NCBI GenBank assembly: GCA_018857735.1
Contig: JABMCL010000732.1
Coordinates: 408,501-472,500, forward strand
DNA from: Alviniconcha marisindica
Taxonomy: Eukaryota; Mollusca; Gastropoda; Provannidae
Reading direction: 5' to 3'
Length of the DNA: 64,000 nucleotides
Positions 55,683 to 64,000 of the stretch are shown in pieces. The stretch's first letter is position 1. Every line of letters starts with the position of its first letter. The position numbers and the translations under genes were made by a program. Below the pieces are notes generated by a model, which was given only the letters and a program-made list of their open reading frames with translations, was not told the DNA's origin and ran no database searches.

Positions 55683-58556
55683 GTAAGTAATTTCGAACGG
55701 TTTTGATATTCCACTGTGATTGTCTGACATCTTGCCTAGAGACGAATGATGCACTTCGCAGTGTTGTAGTACTTGGAGTTCAGTGCTGCTTATGGTCTCG
55801 TTTGGTTGTTATGCGTCTTGTCTCCATATGCACCAGTATTTCTGGCGGCAGTTTTAGACCTAATAATTTCACTGTCTCCTTTTCCGCCATCTTTGATTTT
55901 ACGTGCAAATTTGACAGATTTGAAATGTTGGGTGTTTACACTCGTCTTCACTGAACTGCTGATATAATAGGATTTTCAACTTCATTAGTGTCTCTTTTTC
56001 AGTCTTACAAATAATTTTACTGTCGTTAAGAATGGCATAACGAAAAGAAATACGGAATATTTCAGCGAAAATAGCACCGGTGTGTATCGACCAAAAATGT
56101 AGCTTTGCAACACGTGTTTACCTTTGGAAGAGCCTTTGCGCACCGTCAGACGACAGTTTTTGAACAACCATATTTTGTTACAATATCAAAAATATATGTA
56201 TTAATATCATCTGAGGGATACAGAGGTAGTAAATTTTCGAAACTTTCTCCACATTGTCCGCTCCCATCATGGTTGCTAGGGAAGCACTTCCTGTGTCATG
56301 GCCGCCATATTGGATCATGGGGCGGCCACCAGATAGGTTTGTGTTCGTTGACAACAGGGTGGGAGGGAGTATTATTACCATTCGTTGATGAGCTTTTCCA
56401 GTGCCACTGTGTTGAAACTGACATTCTCTCTACTCTGCAGGTCCGCAATGGTCACATCAAACGTATCACAGACAACGACATCCAGTCTCTAGTGTTAGAA
56501 ATTGTCGGCACAAATGTCAGGTGAGTGTTTTCATGATTTTATTCTTTGTACCTGCTAGTCAGTATTATTTTATGAAAGAGTGAGCATTTGTCCTTATTAT
56601 GATTGTCGCTGGCATGGGTTTTGTGACAGTAATTAGTTTTCACAGAACAACATGACAGTTATTGTCTAAATGCTGACTAGTGTCACTAAAAAAGAAAACT
56701 GTTCATTTTCTTACATGACTATAATGTTTCAGTGTAGTTGCTGTAGTTAATCCAGCAGTTGTTAACATTGGAGAGAATTTCACATGTGTGCCTTGTTTTC
56801 CAGATTTAATATTGAGGGAAACTAGTAATGTATCTTTGTTAGTTCTAATATAATGAACTTGCTTCACTCTCATGTTGAAAAGAAGAAGAATATGGAAAAA
56901 TAAAAAAGAAGAAAGGAAAAAAAAGATGAAAAGGAAGAACGTCTACCAGTTCTGTAAGCATTGTTTGCTGATGTTTTGTGTCTTGGTGTGTTTCAGTACG
57001 ACATTCATCACATGTCCAGCAGACCCGAAGAAGACGCTTGGAATCAAACTGCCCTTCCTAGTTATGATCATCAAGAATTTGAAGAAATATTTCACATTTG
57101 AAGTTCAGGTAAGAGGGTGACAACATTTCCGTTGTCTTACAAAAAAGAGAAGAAAAAAAGAGTTTAAAATGAATGTTTTTATTACTTAGTTGCCCTGATA
57201 TAACTGTATTGGTTGACTGGGTGTAAAACACCAAGTTACTCTTCAACTTAGTTTGCCTTCATATAACCATCGTAGTTGACTGAATGTTCAAAACCAATTT
57301 CTTTCTCCTTTTTTCCTTACTTAGTATGCAGGTGCCTTCAAGATGGAGGGACACTGCATATTCATCCATGTATCATTATCTGTGTAGGAAAACCATTGCA
57401 GGCATACAATTTCACCCATCTTAGGCTGAACCTCAAGTTCAAGCAGAGAAATTAAAACAAGAACAGTTTTGTTTTTATACTAAAACTGCATCATTTTTGT
57501 TGACTAGAAAAGTATGCCCTTTGTATGTGATCAGCTTTTGTGCTTTCATTATAGGTATAAAAATTACCTTTGCAAAATTTAGGTCAGACAGTTTGTAGTG
57601 GATGTTTCAGCCATCACCATAACAACACTTTAGTTGACAAAAATGGATGATGGGGTGGGGGGATAAGACAGGAAGGAATCAAGGAATCGTGTTGCTTACC
57701 ACAGAAAAGTGAAGTTGAAAACTTTACAGGTAGTTTTCTGGATACAAGAAGGCACAGAAAAAAGTAGTAAGCTGGAGCAAGCAGTTGCTGTTTTTCCCCT
57801 TGTATTTGATGGATGGTTGATTTTGTCTGTTACCCAGGTGTTGGATGACAAGAATGTGCGGAGGCGATTCCGGGCCAGCAATTACCAGAGCACGACGCGA
57901 GTGAAGCCCTTCATCTGCACCATGCCCATGAGGCTGGATGACGGCTGGAACCAGATCCAGTTCAACTTGTCGGACTTCACACGCCGCGCCTACGGTACCA
58001 ACTACATCGAGACCCTCCGAGTCCAGGTAAGGACACAGTGGACTTCTTGTGCATGGTGTTGTTAGACTTGCTTAACAACAAGTTTTCTCTGAAGAGGCAC
58101 TGGCAGGGACAGAGATCCCATGAGGTAGGGATGTTGGGCAGAAGGATTTTCTTGTAGGATTGGGAACTCCTGAAGAATTACTGAATGGGTGTCCATCAGT
58201 TTTGGTTAATTTCCTTTCTTTGTTCTAGTTAAAGCTTGAAAGTGTTGGGAGAAAATACTGGACTGGAAAATGAATGACATAAAGTTAACTGTAATTTTGG
58301 CCTGCAGCAGATGTTAGGCAGAACTGATCTAAAGTAATAAAACTATGTAATGTTATGCTGGATGATGAAGGCTTTGGACTTGTTCTCCCACATGGTACAA
58401 CATCAACACTCCATCTTATGTTTTGTGCTTGCTATGTTACAGATTCATGCCAACTGCCGAATCCGCCGAGTGTACTTCTCCGACAGACTGTACTCGGAAG
58501 ACGAGTTGCCGGCAGAGTTCAAGCTGTACCTCCCAGTGCAAAACAAAAAACAATGA
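55599..58556 (+). CDS. CFAP20: CFAP20 (BUG22/GTL3), complete 5-exon gene
   Basis: CFAP20 is a small, extremely conserved axonemal protein. In ciliates and animals it sits in the doublet microtubule inner junction and affects tubulin modification and beating. Exons: 55599-55682, 56441-56520, 56997-57108, 57838-58026, 58443-58556 (84+80+112+189+114 nt, 192 aa plus stop; human has 193). All introns are GT-AG and the phases agree. The protein opens [18 protein letters not shown], contains [20 protein letters not shown] and [20 protein letters not shown], and ends [12 protein letters not shown]. Nearly every residue agrees with the vertebrate protein as I know it. A visible difference is Val in EIVGTNV, where vertebrates have Glu. 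It is transcribed away from CYLD. Confidence 0.98.
56441..56520 (+). CDS. CFAP20: CFAP20 exon 2
   Basis: Encodes [20 protein letters not shown] then IVGTNV plus a split Ser codon. Acceptor CTCTGCAG|G, donor TCAG|GTGAGT. Confidence 0.97.
56997..57108 (+). CDS. CFAP20: CFAP20 exon 3
   Basis: Encodes [38 protein letters not shown]. Acceptor GTTTCAG|T, donor CAG|GTAAGA. Confidence 0.97.
57838..58026 (+). CDS. CFAP20: CFAP20 exon 4
   Basis: 63 codons: [63 protein letters not shown]. Acceptor TACCCAG|G, donor CAG|GTAAGG. GC-rich compared with the introns. Confidence 0.98.
58443..58556 (+). CDS. CFAP20: CFAP20 exon 5 and stop
   Basis: Encodes [40 protein letters not shown] at 58554-58556. Vertebrates end NKAKQ, one residue longer. 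Confidence 0.97.
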   Translation: MHANCRIRRVYFSDRLYSEDELPAEFKLYLPVQNKKQ

Positions 58557-59560
58557 AGGACGCTGTATCTCCACCCTCCTCTCTTCACCTCTCCGTCTCT
58601 CCAGACTGCAACTTCCTCCCAATCTCCTTATACCACTTCACTTACTACTCAAGAACCAACCCCAAAGGACAGAAACATGAACAGTACACCACAAACTCTT
58701 TGGAATCAGATAATTTTCAAGATCAGAGTCAGCGTGAAGCTTTTACCAGACATTTCAGTTTTCACCCTAATTGCAGCCACAGTACTGTGTTGAGCATCAG
58801 TGGACCCTATCTGTCAAGCTCCCTGTTGGTGTGTGATGTGATTATGTTCGTCTCTATCTCCTGTGTTAGGGGGCCCACGCTGGACAATGCCACGGAATGG
58901 ATTAATACAGACAGAAGTAGACGAAGAAGGAAGGCGGATCGATTTCATCATAGGAACTGAAGAAGGACATTATGTTTTAACTGTTGGACAGACTCACACA
59001 CACACAAGAAAAAAATATTTTCGGCAAAGCATTGCCTCTCGGAGCGAATGTGACCTCAGGTTATCTTTTTCGTTATAAATGTGAGGGATGCGTTTGAAGT
59101 CTCCAGCACTAGATCTGCAAGTTAATTTGTGAGAATGTCGAACTTTTCGCCCCCCCCCCCATATTTTTTGTTTCATTTCCCATCATGTTTTCATCTGTAC
59201 AAAGCCATCCTCAGTTGTTGCATGGAGATGCTGAAGTTTTAAGTGGGATGTTGGGGACCCGATGCAATGGCTTCTTTTTCTACTTGCAAACATTTTGTTG
59301 TAATATTGATGTACTTTTTTTTGGTCATCTCTCATTTATTACGTTTCCCAACATCCCACCTAAACCATTTCGCCATATGCCCATGTTCACACAGACCCAT
59401 GAAAACATTGGATTCCACATGTGACCATTGTCATAAGCGTTTTATTTAGGCTGATGAATTTGTAAATACCACTCAAAATAGTGAAAAAATAAATATACAT
59501 GTTCTACGCGTAATGCGTTCTGCCATCTGTGCTTATCAATAATATATATGAAGTAATTGT
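58557..59560 (+). other. CFAP20 3'UTR region
   Basis: No open gene. AATAAA at 59488-59493 is followed, at about 60 bp, by TG-rich sequence (59558-59610), a plausible but unproven 3' end. Earlier sequence has no AATAAA in good context. Confidence 0.5.
59488..59493 (+). terminator. Candidate poly(A) signal of CFAP20
   Basis: AATAAA about 930 bp after the CFAP20 stop, with a downstream GT-rich element. A second AATAAA lies at 59915. Confidence 0.4.
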
Positions 59561-59610
59561 GTGTGTTTGTGTGTGTGTGTGTGTGTGCATGCTTGTGTGT
59601 GTGTGTGTGT

Positions 59611-62500
59611 AAAAGGACTGCTTCATGAATCAACCAAGCAGAAAAACGCTTGTATCATTTACACTGCCGTGCATATGAGTGTGGTGGCTTGCAACATTGT
59701 ACTTACATGCACAACAGTATGGACAGTTGTGGGGAAACAGCTGCACACACTACCTTCTCACCCAACATAGGTGAATCTCAGTTTTAGCTGAGGAGCACTA
59801 ACAAACAACTTGGAATGATCTAGTGACTCTTTATTGCATGCTGCCTTGGTGCCAGTACCATATGTTTGATGGTGCAAGTCTGCAGGGTCCCTGGTTCTGA
59901 ATCTAAAGCACTGAGAATAAATATGTTTCACATGGATGATACCACCGCTTTGGTCAATTTTATGCCAGGGAAAGCACTTGGATCATTCCTAGCATTTGAG
60001 ACTTGTGTTTTGAGAGCTCTACACAACTCAGCCAACACTTGTCCTCTGTGTTTACAGATTATGAACAGATGTGTATCAAACTTAATTTCATTGCAAGTAA
60101 GCAGACAAACCATTATTGAGTCACTGCAGCAGACATATCATTAAAAAAATCACAGTAGTTGTAGGTTGATTGTATGTCTTATTGTCTGTTTGTCTTCCTC
60201 GCACATTCTCTTCTTCTTCAATGTTGTTTACATCAACAGTCCATACAGACTATTAGGGACAGGGAACCCAGGATGTCCACCTTGACTCTAATACTCATGT
60301 TCTCTCCCTCACTTAGTTTTTTTTTCTCCCCTCTTTGGTCTTAATCCCCCCTCCCCCCCCCTCCCTCTTTTTTTTCCTTAAAAATAAATAAATAAATAAT
60401 ATTTGCACAACTGAAATATTCCAACAAGGTTTGATATATACAACAAGATAGTTATGCTTTTAATCAAAATCAAAATTTCTGCAAAATTATTCTATAAATG
60501 AGTCAGCCAGCATAAAAAATTTACATGTTTTTACACACACACACATACACACACAGCAAAAAAGGAAGAGTGCAACTTGCTCTGGGGTAACTCCAGCTGG
60601 TGAGAACACACAATAGTGTAGGTCTTTTGACCATGTTTATTCATAAATATTTCAAATAAATTGCCCCCCCCCCCCCCCCACTTGTTTATTTATTTATCTC
60701 TTCATGAAGAAAGGGATCTGCAAAGATAATATAATAATAATGAACTATAATATATAAAGTGGGAGCCTCTGACAGAAAAAACAGCACATCACACAGTACA
60801 GAATTCAACCATAGACTACATTAACACTGAGACACCACAGGGTGAAAATAACAGTAATGGCTATGAGCAGTTCAAGTCATAAGAAACTAAACTGCAAGAC
60901 CTACATTACACACAGGTGTGCGCACAAACATGAATGGACACACAAACACACACACACACATAGCTCATCAGCCAACTGAATTAATTTAAAGAGGGGGGGG
61001 GGGGGGGGTTAGAAGATTTACTAGCAATATTTGGATTTACTTAAATGCAGTGGTTGACTGAATGGCAGTGTCTACTCAAAGATTTCATACTCCTTTCTGG
61101 TTGCACCAAAAGGCTGTTAATTTTACTATTTATAATGTGCCTGTCCAGCAGTTTAAGGCCTTCAGCACTGCCCACAAAGAGCGTTCGCCTCAAGGTTATA
61201 ATACAAGGGAAGTAACTCATTGTAACTAGGGCAATGGTACCACTGACCTATTATCATTTTATAGCACAGTAAATAGCACAGACTGGACAAGTCTGTTATT
61301 CCTGGCTTTGTACCACAGGTCAGTGTAACAGGCAACATCTGCTATGTCACATGCACTAGCCAAAGAAAAGCAGCAACCACCACAACAACAAACAGAAGCA
61401 AAACAAAAACGAACACTAAAATGATGAATTTTTTATTTGTATTTTTTGGGAATGCAAAACAAATATTATATAAAAATGAGTGACAGAATGAGGATGTTGC
61501 CAAAATAATTCGGCAATGGCAGTAACAATTACAACAAAATACATGGCACAGGAACTTACTGGAATATACTAGGATGATGAGCATAACAGTATTTTGTTCA
61601 AATATTTTACTTCATTCTAAACAGTGACATTGTTGACAGTTTTGAAACATGTCATTAGTGCACAGTATTTAACCGTTTAAGGAACTCATCTTCTCAAAAT
61701 GTGCTTTGTCCAACAGGTAGAGAGATCAAAATAAAATATTTAAATTTGGAATTTTATTTTAAAGGAGCTTCTAGGCTTCCCAAAAACATGTTTTGTCCAA
61801 CAATAGAAGTACAAAAATCAGTTCAAGTATTCTGTTTTAAAATGTTTCCCTGGTTTTATATTCAATTTCAAATCTGAGTTTCACAAGGAAGGACTGGATG
61901 CACATAAGAACAAATGTCCTAGCTCACCTGTGTGTTTGCGTGAGTGTGTGAGGGTGACACTAATTAGTGGTTATGATTGTTTTGACATTCAGCTGATATT
62001 AGGATGATATTGTATGTATTGTTGTTATCACTTCTTGTTACTATTATATTATTATTGTTATCACTGTTATTAGCATTATTATTAGTTTTTTGTTTTTTTT
62101 GAATCTTTCTATTTGTGTATGGGTAGATGGTGCATGTCTGTAATTAGTATCATATTGTATGTGTAGTACCACTAGCTTTTCTGTCTTCTTATTATGAATT
62201 TTTTCTATATGTGTATGACTATGAGTAGATGGTGGGTTTATAAGTGTGGTAGTATGTACTTGTGGAGGCTGAACAAAAGAAGGAAAGTTTTACATGTGGG
62301 AAATTAGTTTGATAAATAATTGTGATAGTGTGTGGGTTGGTGTCTTTATATAATTATTGCCATGATGGGTGTTGTGAGAATAGTTTGATGATTGATTTCA
62401 TTGATGTTTAACATGGATTGTATAATTTGTACTGTGACTGATGGATATAATTGTGGGTGCCGGTGGGTCTGTCACCCTGCGTGTATGTGTGTTGATATGT
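59611..62500. other. Intergenic downstream of CFAP20
   Basis: No gene recognised. SINE-tail scrap at 60210-60290 (ACTATTAGGGACAGGGAACC), C/T homopolymers 60350-60380 and 60663-60678, G run 60996-61008, dispersed element 60735-61000, and an ACTATTTATAATGTGCCTGT piece at 61126 that recurs at the window's end. Confidence 0.5.
60735..61000 (+). mobile_element. Dispersed element, second copy of the 47425 family
   Basis: ATATAAAGTGGGAGCCTCTG, GTACAGAATTCAACCATAGA, TAACACTGAGACACC, TCATCAGCCAACTGAAT. Longer than the first copy and carrying a CA run. Confidence 0.7.
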
Positions 62501-62501
62501 G

Positions 62502-62916
<415 letters not shown>

Positions 62917-63232
62917 ATGTTGGGGGTGGGAAGCGGGCTGTTGTGTGCTGGCTTTAGTTGTAATAATTATGTTTATATAACAATTGCTGTGCTTGTAGGC
63001 TGATGGTATTCATATTGTGATTAATATGGAGTGTGATGGTATTATGTTAAAAATGGATAGTTGTGGGGGTGTGTGGGTGTGGGTGTGGGTGTGTGCTTGG
63101 ATGTAGGTGGGCAATGTGGTATTTTTAGTGTGGGTGTAGGTGTGACTGTGTTTGTGGGTGTGTGGGCGTTGTTTTGGCTGTGAATGGAAAGGCAGAGGAG
63201 GGCGGGAACATGAGTAATGTCTGTGCACTTAA

Positions 63233-63355
63233 TCAATCTCAGAAATGATGTTTTATGTTCTACTATGTTTTACTTTGTTTTGTCTGTATACTCTTACCTT
63301 TGTTGTGTTTGAACTGTCTACTTGTGCTTTTTATTGTGGAATTCAAGTGACTATT
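63233..63355 (+). mobile_element. Dispersed 115-bp element, copy 2
   Basis: Matches 44690-44810, with insertions in the T-rich part. Confidence 0.65.
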
Positions 63356-63544
63356 GTCTATTGATTTTTCTTGACTAAGTTAGGTTGCTACCATCATAAT
63401 AATGAGAATCACACTGATGATAATGACAATCACAATAATAATAACAAGCATGATAGCTACTAATCATACTCACCGTGCAGTAGAAATAATAATAAAGCTC
63501 TTTCAGACAATGAAAAATAAGCTTTAAAAGTTGTAAAGCTGCCT

Positions 63545-63685
63545 GATTTTAGCCTAATGAGCCTTCTGGTTTCTGTGGACGTAAAGCTATATTGAACCAT
63601 GCTTTGGCATTGGTCTCAGCTTGTCCATAATATGTCAACTGACATCTGAGGACATTAAGCAACACTACCTACCTACCTACATGAT
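63545..63685 (+). mobile_element. Retroelement tail, fourth copy of the 48065 family
   Basis: AGCCTTCTGGTTTCTGTGGA, CGTAAAG, CTGACATCTGAGGACATTAA, ending (CTAC)n, a variant of the (TTAC)n tail. Confidence 0.78.
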
Positions 63686-64000
63686 TTTAGCCCTGCAGTC
63701 ATCAGCGGTGGTTAGGGTCTGTGGCACGATTTTCTCAGGCCTACACTACCACAGTTCACTCAGCTGTAAAGGAGTACTCTTGAAGACAGAATGCAGCTGC
63801 CTGAATGACAAGAGGACTGTTTCAATCAGGGCAGGGAAATGGCTGCAGTATTCACAAGTATGCAAAACACTCAGTTCAAGAGAAGGAGCACGAGTGCACT
63901 ATTGTGCAATTTAGTTTTGTAAGACATTAGAGCTTCCTTTTTTTTTTTTTTTTAAACTATTTATAATGTGCCTGTCCCAGTTCTAGAAATGAGCTCCATG
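63686..64000. other. Window end, dispersed fragment
   Basis: A T run at 63938-63953, then AAACTATTTATAATGTGCCT, matching 61126-61150. No gene recognised. Confidence 0.45.

Overview
The window reads as nuclear DNA of a protostome animal, most likely a mollusc and probably a marine gastropod. This is an inference. It rests on a cadherin with a laminin-G/EGF membrane-proximal region (the non-chordate arrangement), spliceosomal GT-AG introns, tRNA-headed SINEs and LINE remnants, and very heavy minisatellite and microsatellite content. By my rough count, tandem arrays occupy about a quarter of the 64 kb.

Three protein-coding genes can be read to the base. (1) Positions 1-6507, + strand: the last five coding exons of a classical cadherin. 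They cover the end of a laminin-G-like region, EGF-like cysteines, one transmembrane helix, and a complete cytoplasmic tail with p120-catenin and beta-catenin binding segments. The gene starts upstream of the window. (2) Positions 42334-23226, - strand: a complete 14-exon CYLD deubiquitinase. All exons join in frame to 968 codons plus stop, with three CAP-Gly domains, a USP catalytic domain, its zinc-binding insertion and an intact Cys/His/Asp triad. (3) Positions 55599-58556, + strand: a complete 5-exon CFAP20 (192 aa), an axonemal protein, with an RFX X-box-like palindrome about 130 bp upstream of the start codon.

Layout: the cadherin and CYLD are convergent across about 16.7 kb of repeat-rich DNA (6508-23225). 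CYLD and CFAP20 are divergent across about 13 kb (42451-55598). Downstream of CFAP20 are about 5 kb of 3'UTR and intergenic DNA, then long TG arrays. The three genes share no obvious pathway: adhesion, ubiquitin signalling/microtubule binding, and cilium. Relatives of all three lie on the long arm of human chromosome 16, so the neighbourhood may be old conserved linkage.

The most unusual feature is the minisatellites. Nearly every cadherin intron and most CYLD introns carry a private tandem array (units of 22-56 bp). At least four arrays run directly into a splice site, so the functional donor or acceptor sits inside the terminal repeat copy. Two tRNA-headed SINEs have clear target-site duplications and different 3' tails. 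A decayed L2/CR1-type LINE 3' end keeps one reading frame apart from nonsense codons.
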